Assembly: GCF_024171735.1 (NCBI RefSeq)
Contig: NZ_JAMTCH010000003.1
Coordinates: 856,841 to 920,840 of the forward strand
Reading direction: 5' to 3'
Origin: Prauserella alba
GTDB taxonomy: Bacteria; Actinomycetota; Actinomycetes; Mycobacteriales; Pseudonocardiaceae
DNA length: 64,000 bases
Shown here: positions 15,878 to 24,475 of the stretch, piece by piece
How positions within the stretch are numbered: position 1 is the first letter of the stretch
Layout of the letters: the number at the start of each line of letters is the position of its first letter
Made by a program: the position numbers and the translations under genes
Notes under the pieces: generated by a model
The model's database searches: none
The model's input: only the letters and a program-made list of their open reading frames with translations
Told to the model about the DNA's origin: nothing

Positions 15878-16940
15878 GCCAGCTCCAGCGGACCGTCGTG
15901 CCGTGGCCGGGAGCGGATTCGATCACCGCGGTGCCGCCGGTGTCGGCCATGCGCCCGGAGATCGACTCGCTCGTGCCGTGGTGGTGGTCGCCGACGGCGG
16001 CCGGGTCGAAGCCGCTGCCGTCGTCGGCCAGCGTGACCTCGACCCCGCCCGCCGAGCCCTGCACCCGCAGGCGGGCTTCGGCCACCCCGGAATGGCGGGC
16101 GACGTTCTCCACCGCCTCGCGTACCCCGTGGGAGATCGCCAGGGCGGGCCGCGCAGGTAGGGGAAGTGTCTCGGGGGCGTCCCAGGCCACGTCGACGAGG
16201 GGGTGTGCGGTCGCCTGCCGGAGCAGGACCGGGAGGTCGACGGTGCCCTGCCGGGTGCCCGGCGGAGCGGGAACGGTGGTGATCGCGTCGAGGTCCCGGC
16301 GCGCGCGGTCGGGCAGCCACGTGTCCTGGGGCGCACCGGCGCCGAGGGACACCATCATCAGCGTGGCGCTGGCCGTGTCGTGCAGCGTGGCGAGGTATTC
16401 GCGTTCGGTGCTACGGCGGGCCGCCGCGACCTCGGCGGCGCGCCGCTGAGCGGCCGCGCGTTCCCGTGCACGGTCGGCCGCACGGGCGCGGGAACGGATC
16501 AGCAGGAACACGCAGCGGGCCAGCAGGGCGTCGAGCAGCAGCCTGGCCCCGAACAGTGCGGCGTCGGCAAGCGGGCGCGCCATCGCCGCGCCGGCGACGT
16601 AGGACCCGGCGGCGACGACGGTGACCAGCAGTGCGAGCCGGGGCCGGCTCGGCAGCTCGAACTGGATGCCGATGCTCGTGATGCTCGCGACCGCGAATGC
16701 CCAGCCGTTGTACGGGCCGATGGCCGTCCAGGGCTGGGTGAGTTCCACCGTGAGCAGTGCGACGACCGCCGCGGCGACGACCAGGGCCGGTGCGGCGTGG
16801 TGCGGGGCCCGCCACGTCCACCACGCCGACAGGCCGCACCACGCGATGGTGACCGCCGCGACCAGCACCGCAGGTTCGTAGCGGTCCGGCACGCCGATCA
16901 TGGCGAGCACGACACAGGCGAGCACCACGGCGATCCGCAC
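15870..16940 (-). CDS. Membrane sensor histidine kinase (NarL-type)
   Basis: The 356-residue protein has 5-6 hydrophobic segments (residues 1-150), then a coiled linker and the HisKA_3 motif LATLHDTASATLMMV with the phosphoacceptor His. Its ATPase domain has the N-box-like HGVREAVENVARHSG and G-box DDGSGFDP. It should phosphorylate the response regulator two genes downstream. GTG at 16940 is the first standard start, but near-perfect third-position GC continues upstream in the same frame to about 17027, and that N-terminal extension has no standard start codon. The true start may be an unusual codon, or a frameshift may have removed it. Confidence 0.8.
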   Translation of the reverse strand: MRIAVVLACVVLAMIGVPDRYEPAVLVAAVTIAWCGLSAWWTWRAPHHAAPALVVAAAVVALLTVELTQPWTAIGPYNGWAFAVASITSIGIQFELPSRPRLALLVTVVAAGSYVAGAAMARPLADAALFGARLLLDALLARCVFLLIRSRARAADRARERAAAQRRAAEVAAARRSTEREYLATLHDTASATLMMVSLGAGAPQDTWLPDRARRDLDAITTVPAPPGTRQGTVDLPVLLRQATAHPLVDVAWDAPETLPLPARPALAISHGVREAVENVARHSGVAEARLRVQGSAGGVEVTLADDGSGFDPAAVGDHHHGTSESISGRMADTGGTAVIESAPGHGTTVRWSWHD

Positions 16941-17274
16941 ACCGACCGCGTAGCGGCGGAGGGCGGCGTACAGCTTCGCCTCCGTGGGGCCCGCGTTCGC
17001 CGGGCCGGTCGTGCTCGCCTGCCGGATCGGTGCTCACCTCGTTTGCGCCGTCTGCGCGTGCGTGCGCGCGGTCCCCGTGTCCCGGGTCTCCCCGAAAGTG
17101 CGAGCGGAGGTTACCGCTCGCCACCGACGGCCGATCCGCCGTATGCACCGTCATCAGCGGAAACCGGCACAACAGGGACGAAACGCCGCGAGGGCTGCGA
17201 GGCCGGGCGGGTGGCGGCGTCCGAACGGCGCGGGGACGGCAGGCCGCCGACAGCGGCCGCCAGGGCGACAGGCG

Positions 17275-18777
17275 TCAGGACAGCGGCACGGTCACCGGGG
17301 TCGATCCGTTCACCGAGAACCAGCACACGAACTCGCTGACCAGGTCGAATTCCACGGCGACCGGCGCGGTTCCACTGTCGTCGCCGAGCTGGGCGGGCAC
17401 GTCGAGTCGGACCGCGACGGTCACCTCCTCGCCCGGGGCGATGCCGCTCCCGGGCAGTGGGATCCGCCCACCGGAATCGGAGAGCCGGTCGCTCACTGCG
17501 CCGTCGGCCGTGTGCACACGCGCGCCGAGGAACACGGGGCCGTGCGCCGCGTCGGACGGCAGCCAGGTGCGGGTGCCGGTGTTGCGCAGCAGACACGTCC
17601 CGTGGACCGTCGCGCCGGACGCGGATGTGACGACCTCGACGTCGGACAACGTCACGTCGGCGCAGAGCCCGTCCGCCGCGCGGCTGTCGGGTGTCTCGAC
17701 ACCGTCGCGGCGGAGCACGAACATGCGCCGGTCGCCGATCGCCGCGCGCGTGGGCTCCGGGAACACCGAGCCGTCGGTGTGGCCGGCCAGCACGTCCTGG
17801 AACGTCGGCAGGTCGACCCACTGCGGTGCCGAGTCGAGCAGGCAGAGCCGCAGATCGGCGAACCCGACCCGGCGCGCCCGCTCCCACAGCTGTTCGATCA
17901 CCACGTCGTTCTCGAGCACCCCGAAATGCCGCATCTCGTACTGCGACTGCGGTTGCAGCGAATGCTCGGGGCCCGGCTCGGCGAAAGCGGCGAGACCTCC
18001 CGGCCGCAACACCCGGGCGAACTCGGCGAGCACGCGGTCGGGGTTCGGCACGTGGTGGAGTGCGTCGTAGGACAGGATCCGGTCGACACTGCCGTCCGGC
18101 AGCGCGATGTGGTGGCCGTCGAAGGTCAGGAACTCCGGTTCGGGCCGGTCTCCGAGCACGGGCTGGCGCGCGTACAGTTCGCGGCCCAGCGCGAGCGCCG
18201 ACGACGAGACGTCCGCGGCGATCACGTGGCAGCCGAGCTGCGTGAGCAGGCGGCTCGTCCAGCAGGTGCCCGCGCCGAAGTCCAGCACCGTCATGCCCGC
18301 CGCCGGCTGCAGGCCGCGCAGCACCTGGCCGAACGTCACCAGCAGATCGGCGGCCTCGCCGGGTTCCTTGAACGGCTTCGTCAGCAGCAGTTCGGTGTCG
18401 TCGAGCGAGGAGAAGTACTCCTCGGCGGTGGCGGCCAGCTCCTCGACAGTCGTGGTGCGGACGAGTTCGGCTGCGTCGACGAACTCGGGGTCACGTGCGG
18501 CCGCCGCTCGGGTGTCGGCGGCCTCCGGAGCGGGCGCCTGCTCGGGGGAGAGCCTGTCTGCGAACTCGTCGGAGCTCGCGAGTGCCGCGCACAACTGCGG
18601 CCTCGACAGCTCCCCGCAGTGCAGCCGCTCGGTGTAGTACGCCAGCCCGTCGGCGTCCGGCGCTCGGCCGAGGATCAACCGGTAGGCGCGGTCGACGACG
18701 GCCGCCGCGGTGTCGGCGTCGGTCGCCGTGTCGGTCGCGGTGTCGGCATCGGCTGCGGTGGCTGCGGGTGTGCTCAT
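17275..18777 (-). CDS. DUF4214 / SAM-dependent methyltransferase / Ig-like fusion protein
   Basis: A 500-residue protein in three parts. After an Ala/Thr/Asp-repeat start, residues 27-75 (VVDRAYRLILGRAPDADGL to SSDEF) match DUF4214, a small helical domain found in surface-layer and glycosylation proteins. Residues about 145-340 form a class I methyltransferase (VLDFGAGTCWTSRLL is the SAM loop; LSYDALHHVPNP, RVLRPGGLAAFAEPG). Residues about 380-500 are a beta-rich Ig-like domain (TWLPSDAAHGPVFLGARV). The likely substrate is a glycan or lipid-linked sugar, by family context only. It is monocistronic. Confidence 0.75.
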   Translation of the reverse strand: MSTPAATAADADTATDTATDADTAAAVVDRAYRLILGRAPDADGLAYYTERLHCGELSRPQLCAALASSDEFADRLSPEQAPAPEAADTRAAAARDPEFVDAAELVRTTTVEELAATAEEYFSSLDDTELLLTKPFKEPGEAADLLVTFGQVLRGLQPAAGMTVLDFGAGTCWTSRLLTQLGCHVIAADVSSSALALGRELYARQPVLGDRPEPEFLTFDGHHIALPDGSVDRILSYDALHHVPNPDRVLAEFARVLRPGGLAAFAEPGPEHSLQPQSQYEMRHFGVLENDVVIEQLWERARRVGFADLRLCLLDSAPQWVDLPTFQDVLAGHTDGSVFPEPTRAAIGDRRMFVLRRDGVETPDSRAADGLCADVTLSDVEVVTSASGATVHGTCLLRNTGTRTWLPSDAAHGPVFLGARVHTADGAVSDRLSDSGGRIPLPGSGIAPGEEVTVAVRLDVPAQLGDDSGTAPVAVEFDLVSEFVCWFSVNGSTPVTVPLS

Positions 18778-18880
18778 CGCCGTCGAGGCTAGCGAACGGT
18801 TTCGGCGCGACCGCGACGTTCCGCCGAAACCGGCTGTGCCGGCCGGTGCGTCGTCGCCGAGCGCCCGGCAGGCGACCGTG

Positions 18881-19852
18881 TCACGCCGTCGGATCCACCA
18901 CGACCTTGCCGAGTACCGCCCGGTCGTCGAGCTGCGCGACCGCCTCGCCCGCCCGGGACAGGGGATAGGTCGCCGCGATCGGCGGATCGACGACGCCGGA
19001 GCCGAGGTAGGGCAGCAGCACGTCCCACTCCGCGCGGAGGCGCGCCGGATCGGCCAGGGCGTAGGCGCCCCACGCGACCCCGCGGACGTCGATGTTGTTC
19101 AGCAGCAGGCGGTTGACCTTGACGGTGGGGATGTCGCCCGCGGTGAATCCGATGACCAGCAGTCTGCCCAGTGGCGCGAGGCTGCGGAGGGAGTCGGTGA
19201 AGCGGTCGCCGCCGACCGGGTCGACCACCACGTCGACGCCGCGGCCCCCGGTGAGCTCGGCGACCGAGTCCTTGAAACCGTCGGCGAGGACGACGTCGTG
19301 CGAGCCGACCGACGACACGAACCGCGCCTTGTCCTCTGTGGACACCACGGAGACGACGTGTGCACCCATCGCCGAGGCGAGCTGGATGGTGGCCGTGCCG
19401 ATGCCGCCGGCTGCACCGTGCACGAGCACCGTCTCGCCCCGCTGCAGCTGTCCTCGCTTGAGCAGTGCGAAGGTCATGGTCAGGTAGTTCATCGGCAGGC
19501 ACGCGCCCGCGGCGAAACTCATCGCGTCCGGCAGCGGAAACACGTTGGTTACCGGTGCGAGGACCTGTTCCGCGAAGGCGCCCGTGGTGGTGCTGGCGGC
19601 GACGCGGTCACCGGGGGAGAAGCCGGAACCGGCCGGGGCCTCACGGACGACACCAGCGAGCTCCCCGCCGAGCGTGAACGGCGGCTCCGGCTTGTACTGG
19701 TACATGTTCTTCGTCATCAGCAGGTCGGGGAAGTTGACCCCGGCCGACTTGACGTCGATGAGGACCTGGCCGTCGCCCGGCGTCGGCGCGGGAGCGTCGG
19801 TGACCTCCAGAGCCGTCGGGCCGTCGGTGCGGGTGACCGTCGCTGCGTACAT
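18881..19852 (-). CDS. Zinc-independent quinone oxidoreductase-like MDR-family NAD(P)H oxidoreductase
   Basis: The 323-residue protein belongs to the medium-chain dehydrogenase/reductase superfamily, quinone reductase group: an N-terminal GroES-like domain (GVNFPDLLMTK, LGGELAGVV, GDRVAA) and a Rossmann domain with VLVHGAAGGIGTATIQLA and DVVVDPVGGDRF. No structural or catalytic zinc Cys cluster is visible. It probably reduces quinones or enones with NADPH. The ATG at 19852 has AAGG directly upstream. A 51-bp palindrome separates it from the proline dehydrogenase gene upstream. Confidence 0.85.
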   Translation of the reverse strand: MYAATVTRTDGPTALEVTDAPAPTPGDGQVLIDVKSAGVNFPDLLMTKNMYQYKPEPPFTLGGELAGVVREAPAGSGFSPGDRVAASTTTGAFAEQVLAPVTNVFPLPDAMSFAAGACLPMNYLTMTFALLKRGQLQRGETVLVHGAAGGIGTATIQLASAMGAHVVSVVSTEDKARFVSSVGSHDVVLADGFKDSVAELTGGRGVDVVVDPVGGDRFTDSLRSLAPLGRLLVIGFTAGDIPTVKVNRLLLNNIDVRGVAWGAYALADPARLRAEWDVLLPYLGSGVVDPPIAATYPLSRAGEAVAQLDDRAVLGKVVVDPTA

Positions 19853-19960
19853 CCTTGTGCGCGCCTTTCGCCGTTGATCATCGATCGCAGCGAGTCTATG
19901 GCCGCGACCTGCCGTGGGACAGCCCTCGACGGTCCGCAGGCCGGCGTGACACGGCCAACA

Positions 19961-20011
19961 CCCCCGGGGGCACCCTGGTTGCATTGAATGCAACCAGGGT
20001 GCCCCCGGGGG
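19961..20011. terminator. 51-bp perfect palindrome, probable terminator of the proline operon
   Basis: Two perfectly complementary 25-nt arms (19961-19985 and 19987-20011) are separated by a single G. The arms carry cccccggggg at the outer ends and ttgcatt/aatgcaa at the centre. It starts 18 nt past the proline dehydrogenase stop and lies upstream of the oxidoreductase gene. The stem is long enough to form a very stable RNA hairpin or DNA cruciform, with no T-run. A dispersed palindromic element is an alternative. Confidence 0.7.
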
Positions 20012-20029
20012 GAGTTGTTCGGCGGGCGC

Positions 20030-20986
20030 CTACTTCTGCGAGGTCAACGCCCGGAGGAACAGCGCCAGGTTGGCCGGTTTCTCCGCGAGGCGGCGCATGA
20101 AGTAGCCGTACCATTCGGTGCCGTACGGCAGATACACGCGCAGCTGACGTTGTTGCCCGACGAGCCGGAGCTGTTCGGTGTCGCGGATGCCGTAGAGCAT
20201 CTGCAGCTCGTACTCGTCGCTGCTGCGGCCCGACTCGGCAGCCAGGCGCAGCCCCGCCTCGACCATCGCCGGATCGTGCGTCGCGACCATCGGATAGCCC
20301 CGTCCGTTCATCAGCACCCGCAGGCACCGCCCGTACGCTTCGTCGACGGCATCGCCCTGGTGGGCCACGCTCGGGGGCTCGGCGTAGGCGCCCTTGCACA
20401 GCCGGATACGGGACCCCGGCCCGGACAGGTCGGCGCAGTCGGCCTCGGTGCGCTTGAGGTAGGCCTGCAGCACCGTGCCCAGGTGCGGGAAGTCGCTGCG
20501 AAGCTCGCGCACGATCGACAACGTCGAATCGGTAGTCGTGTGGTCCTCGGCGTCGACCGTGACCCACACCCCCGCCTCGTCGGCCGCGGCGGCGATCTTG
20601 TGCGCGTTCTCCAGCGCGATCCGATCGCCGTCGGCCCCCAGGAACTGGCCGAGGGCCGACAGCTTCAACGACACCTCCACCGGCCGCGGTCCGTCCGCCG
20701 CGGCCTGCCTGCCGGCCAGCGGCGCGAGGGCCGACAGCAGCGACAGATACGCCTGTACGGTCGCGGTCGCCTGCGCGGTGTCGGTGGTGTCCTCGCCGAG
20801 GTGGTCGATCGTGATGAACCGGCCCGAGGCGAGGATGTCGCGGGACGTCGCGAGCGCCTGTTGCTCGGTCTCACCGGCCACGAAACGGTCGACGACCTTG
20901 CGGGTGAGCGCGATCCGGGAGGCCATCCGTTCGAGGCGCTTCGACCTCGCCGCGGCGAGCAGGCCGGTGCGCAGCGGAGACGGCAT
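20030..20986 (-). CDS. Proline dehydrogenase
   Basis: The 318-residue FAD enzyme oxidises proline to pyrroline-5-carboxylate. The family signatures are visible: ITIDHLGEDTT near residue 55, VSLKLSALGQ, TVDAEDHTTTDST, RIRLCKGAYAEP and the C-terminal YLPYGTEWYGYFMRRLAEKP. It is the single-domain actinobacterial form rather than the PutA fusion. ATG at 20986 has AGGGGG about 10 nt upstream. A GTG at 20995 overlapping the stop of the P5C dehydrogenase gene (GTGA) is also possible. It is co-transcribed with and downstream of that gene. Confidence 0.92.
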   Translation of the reverse strand: MPSPLRTGLLAAARSKRLERMASRIALTRKVVDRFVAGETEQQALATSRDILASGRFITIDHLGEDTTDTAQATATVQAYLSLLSALAPLAGRQAAADGPRPVEVSLKLSALGQFLGADGDRIALENAHKIAAAADEAGVWVTVDAEDHTTTDSTLSIVRELRSDFPHLGTVLQAYLKRTEADCADLSGPGSRIRLCKGAYAEPPSVAHQGDAVDEAYGRCLRVLMNGRGYPMVATHDPAMVEAGLRLAAESGRSSDEYELQMLYGIRDTEQLRLVGQQRQLRVYLPYGTEWYGYFMRRLAEKPANLALFLRALTSQK

Positions 20987-20991
20987 GGTGA

Positions 20992-22629
20992 TCACACCCC
21001 CTGGTGCGGGTAGCGGTGATCGGTCGGGGCCACGAACGTCTCCTTGACGGAGCGTGCCGAGGCCCATCGCAGCAGGTTCTGCGGCGACCCGGCCTTGTCG
21101 TTGGTGCCCGAGGCGCGGGCGCCGCCGAACGGCTGCTGGCCCACGATCGAACCGGTCGGTTTGTCATTGATGTAGAAGTTGCCCGCGGCGAACCGCAGCT
21201 TCTCCGACGCCCTGGCCACGGCGTCGCGGTCGTCCGCGATCACCGCGCCGGTCAGGGCGTACGCCGAGCCGGTGTCCACCGTCTCCAGGATCTCATCGAA
21301 TGTGCCCGGCTTCGAGTCGTCGTAGACGTGGATCGCCAGGATCGGGCCGAAGTACTCCTGCTGGAACGCCTCGTCGGTCGGGTCGTCACCGAGCAGGATC
21401 GTCGGCTCGACGAAGTAGCCGACGCTGTCGTCGGCGCCGCCGCCCGCGGCGATCGTCAGCCCCGGCGTCGACTTGGCACGCTCCAGCGCTGCGGCGTTGC
21501 GGTCGAACGAGCGCTTGTCGATGACGGCGCCGCCGTAGTTCGACAGGTCCGCCACGTCGCCGTAGGAGAGGGCATTGGTCTTGGCGATGAGGTCCTCGCC
21601 CATCTTCGCCCATACGGACTGCGGGATGAAGGCGCGCGAGGCCGCGGAGCACTTCTGGCCCTGGTAGTCGAACGCGCCGCGGATCAGGGCCGTCGTGAGG
21701 ATCTCGGGGTTGGCCGAACTGTGCGCGACGACGAAGTCCTTGCCGCCGGTCTCGCCGACCAGGCGCGGGTACGAGTGGTAACGCGAGATGTTGGTGCCCA
21801 CCTCGCGCCACAGGGTCTGGAACGTCTGCGTGGAGCCGGTGAAGTGGATGCCGGACAGGCGAGGGTCGGCCAGCACGACGTCGGAGATGTCGGGCCCGGG
21901 GCCGGTGACGAGGTTGATGACGCCCTTGGGCAGGCCTGCGGCTTCGAGCAGCTGCATCGTCAGGTACGCCGACACGGCCTGGGTGTCGGACGGCTTCCAC
22001 ACGACCGTGTTGCCCATCAGCGCGGGCGCGGTCGGCAGGTTGCCCGCGATGGCGGTGAAGTTGAACGGAGTGACCGCGTAGACGAACCCTTCGAGGGGGC
22101 GGTATTCGACGCGGTTCCACACGCCGGGCACCGACAACGGCTGCTCGGTCATCAGCTGGCGGGCGAAGTGGACGTTGAACCGCCAGAAGTCGATGAGTTC
22201 GCACGGAGCGTCGATCTCGGCCTGGTAGGCGGTTTTCGACTGGCCGAGCATCGTCGCGGCGGCGATGGTCTCGCGCCACGGACCGGACAGCAGGTCGGCG
22301 GCGCGCAGGAAGATCGCGGCCCGCTCGTCGAACGGCATGGCCGCCCACGCGGGAGCGGCGGCGCCCGCCGCTTCGACGGCGTCGCCGACGTCCTGCCGTG
22401 TGGCGTGGGTGAACGTGCCGAGCACGGAGGCGTGCTTGTGCGGCTGCACGACGTTCTGCACGGTCGTCGCACTGCGCCGGTGCTCGCCGTCGATGACGTG
22501 GTGGACCTCGGTGGGGCTGGCGTCCAGCTCGGCCAGCTTCGCCTGCAGCCGGGCGCGTTCGGGCGTGCCGGGCGCGTACGAGTTGACCGGTTCGTTCGCG
22601 GGCTGCGGAACGTTGGTGATGCCGTCCAT
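20992..22629 (-). CDS. pruA: Delta-1-pyrroline-5-carboxylate dehydrogenase
   Basis: The 545-residue aldehyde dehydrogenase converts glutamate semialdehyde (from P5C) to glutamate, the second step of proline use. Catalytic Cys is in GQKCSAASR and the general-base Glu in LVGETGGKDF; the NAD-binding stretch FTGSTQTFQ is present, as is the C-terminal INDKPTGSIVGQQPFGG typical of single-domain P5C dehydrogenases. A strong AAGGAGG site lies about 10 nt before the ATG. It is followed directly by proline dehydrogenase, and is divergent from the PucR-type regulator with a patterned intergenic region. Confidence 0.94.
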   Translation of the reverse strand: MDGITNVPQPANEPVNSYAPGTPERARLQAKLAELDASPTEVHHVIDGEHRRSATTVQNVVQPHKHASVLGTFTHATRQDVGDAVEAAGAAAPAWAAMPFDERAAIFLRAADLLSGPWRETIAAATMLGQSKTAYQAEIDAPCELIDFWRFNVHFARQLMTEQPLSVPGVWNRVEYRPLEGFVYAVTPFNFTAIAGNLPTAPALMGNTVVWKPSDTQAVSAYLTMQLLEAAGLPKGVINLVTGPGPDISDVVLADPRLSGIHFTGSTQTFQTLWREVGTNISRYHSYPRLVGETGGKDFVVAHSSANPEILTTALIRGAFDYQGQKCSAASRAFIPQSVWAKMGEDLIAKTNALSYGDVADLSNYGGAVIDKRSFDRNAAALERAKSTPGLTIAAGGGADDSVGYFVEPTILLGDDPTDEAFQQEYFGPILAIHVYDDSKPGTFDEILETVDTGSAYALTGAVIADDRDAVARASEKLRFAAGNFYINDKPTGSIVGQQPFGGARASGTNDKAGSPQNLLRWASARSVKETFVAPTDHRYPHQGV

Positions 22630-22713
22630 GGACCTCGAGCCTCCTTCGTGTGCGATGCGAGCGGGATCGCCGCACGGGCAGTGAAGCAGGGCGTGAGCGC
22701 CCGTAAACTGAGC

Positions 22714-22756
22714 CGATCGGACAAAGTCCGTGCGAATACTTCGTGCGATCGGACAA
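22714..22756. promoter_or_regulatory. Candidate operator of the divergent proline locus
   Basis: The 11-mer cgatcggacaa is repeated at 22714-22724 and 22746-22756 (32-bp offset, about three helical turns). The first copy overlaps the palindrome CGGAC-AAA-GTCCG (22718-22730). They lie 85-130 bp in front of the P5C dehydrogenase start and 30-72 bp in front of the regulator start, where a PucR/PruR-type activator would bind. Confidence 0.6.
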
Positions 22757-22785
22757 CGACCGCGCGGGTGGGAGGGAAACATCGG

Positions 22786-24414
22786 ATGGCGGACAGCGGG
22801 CGCGCGATCACGCTGCGCGAACTCGTCGACGCGCTCGACACCGCCGTGGTGGGCGGCGTCGTGGGTGATCCGTCCGTCGTGGTCTCGTCGGTGGCGCTCG
22901 TCGACGGCGCGGAGCTCGCCGACGGCGGACCAGCGGGGGAGAAGACCCCGGCGCCCGACCTGTGCGTGCACGTCGGGGTGCGTCACGACGAGGAGCTGGC
23001 GTACTTCGCCGCGCTCACCGGACGGCCCGTGAGCCTGCGCCCCCGCGCCGTGCTGTCGAAGACGTCGTCGCGGGAGGTGCACGAGGCGGCTCGCAACGCG
23101 GGCGTGGCGTTCGTCGAGGTGCATCCCCGGGCGCGCTGGGATCATGTCTTTCCGCGGGTGCAGGGCATGCTCGACCGCAGCCACCGGCATCCGGACGCGC
23201 CCGCGGACCCCGACCTGCTCGCCGCCGACACGGACCTGTTCGACCTGGCGCAGAGCGTCGCGCGCAACGCGGGCGGAATGGTGTCGATCGAGGATTCCGC
23301 CTCGCGGGTGCTGGCCCACTCGCCGTCCGACGAGACCGCCGACGAGCTGCGCACCCTGTCCATCCTCGGGCGGGAAGGCCCGCGCGACTACCTGCGGGTG
23401 CTGCACCGGTGGGGCGTGTACGACCGGCTGCGGACCGGTGACGAGGTCATCGACGTGCCCGAGCACACCGAGCTGGGAACGAAAAGGCGGCTGGTCGTCG
23501 GTATCCGTGAACCGGCCGACGACGGGGAGACCGGGCGGACGCTGGGTTCGATCTGGCTGCAGCAGGGTGAGCAGCCGTTCTCCTCGGACGCGGCCGACGT
23601 GCTGCGGGGCGCCGCGGCGATCGCGGCACGGATCATCGTGCGCACCCACAACGCACCGTCCACGGAGGAGCTGCTCATCCAGCGGCTGTTCGGACTGCAC
23701 GGTGAGGGCGTGGACGTGCCGTCACTGGCGGGCGCGCTGAACCTGCCCTCGGCAGGTCCGGTCGCGGTGATCGGGTTCGCGGCCTCGGAACAGGGACGTC
23801 TCGCGCGTACGGGCAGCGTGCTGCGACTGCACGCGAGCGCGTTCCGCCGCGATTCGGTCACGACGATGCTCGGCGACCGCGCCTACGTCCTGCTGCCCGG
23901 GTACAGCTCGCAGCAGGCGGTCGCCGCGTGGGCGCGGCAGTTGGTCGGGACCCTCGAGGACACCCGTTCGGTGGTGCTGCGCGCGGCCATCGCGGGCGGG
24001 GTCGCCCGGCTCGGGGACGTCGCGGCTGCGCGTGCCGAGGTCGACCGGGTGCTGGACGGCACCGCCGACATCCCGCCGCAGGGGCGGGTGACGACGCTCG
24101 CCGAATCACGGACGGCGGTGCTGCTGGGCGAGATCCTTGACATGGTGGGCTCGCGGCCGGAGATGCACGATCCGCGGGTGGAGGCGCTGAGCGCGTACGA
24201 CCAGCGGCACGGCGCGGAGCTGCGTGCGAGCGCCGCGGCGTTCCTGGCCTGTCATGGTGAGGTCCGCACCGCGGCCGAACGCGTACGGGTGCATCCGAAC
24301 ACGCTGCGGTATCGCCTGCGCCGCGTGGAGCAACTCACCGGCCTGGACCTGCGCGACCCCTCGGACCGGCTGTTGCTGGAACTCCAGCTCGCGGTGCGGT
24401 CTCGCCGCCGTTGA
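22786..24414 (+). CDS. PucR/CdaR-type helix-turn-helix regulator, probable proline-use activator
   Basis: The 542-residue protein has an N-terminal sensory region, a central GGDEF-like CdaR region (LRAAIAGGVARLGDVAAARAEVDRVL) and a C-terminal PucR helix-turn-helix (CHGEVRTAAERVRVHPNTLRYRLRRVEQLTG). Regulators with this architecture next to proline dehydrogenase genes activate them in response to proline (PruR). The ATG at 22786 was chosen for the GGAGGG site about 8 nt upstream. The gene is divergent from the proline operon. Confidence 0.85.
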   Translation: MADSGRAITLRELVDALDTAVVGGVVGDPSVVVSSVALVDGAELADGGPAGEKTPAPDLCVHVGVRHDEELAYFAALTGRPVSLRPRAVLSKTSSREVHEAARNAGVAFVEVHPRARWDHVFPRVQGMLDRSHRHPDAPADPDLLAADTDLFDLAQSVARNAGGMVSIEDSASRVLAHSPSDETADELRTLSILGREGPRDYLRVLHRWGVYDRLRTGDEVIDVPEHTELGTKRRLVVGIREPADDGETGRTLGSIWLQQGEQPFSSDAADVLRGAAAIAARIIVRTHNAPSTEELLIQRLFGLHGEGVDVPSLAGALNLPSAGPVAVIGFAASEQGRLARTGSVLRLHASAFRRDSVTTMLGDRAYVLLPGYSSQQAVAAWARQLVGTLEDTRSVVLRAAIAGGVARLGDVAAARAEVDRVLDGTADIPPQGRVTTLAESRTAVLLGEILDMVGSRPEMHDPRVEALSAYDQRHGAELRASAAAFLACHGEVRTAAERVRVHPNTLRYRLRRVEQLTGLDLRDPSDRLLLELQLAVRSRRR

Positions 24415-24475
24415 CGGCGCCCGGCCGGGAGGCCGCGCCCGCCCCGGTCGGAGGTGTCACCGGCGCCGGCGGTGT

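Noticed and set aside
18690-18770. Possible tandem repeat array at the start of the methyltransferase gene
   Set aside because: It is a degenerate Ala/Asp/Thr codon repeat without a fixed unit.
21004-22785. Plus-strand open frame continuing upstream of the PucR regulator
   Set aside because: It is the reverse shadow of the P5C dehydrogenase gene; GGAGGG before ATG 22786 sets the start.
20992-23700. A long upstream extension of the P5C dehydrogenase frame beyond 22629
   Set aside because: The extension lies antisense to the PucR regulator gene, and the true start has a strong ribosome site at the usual family position.
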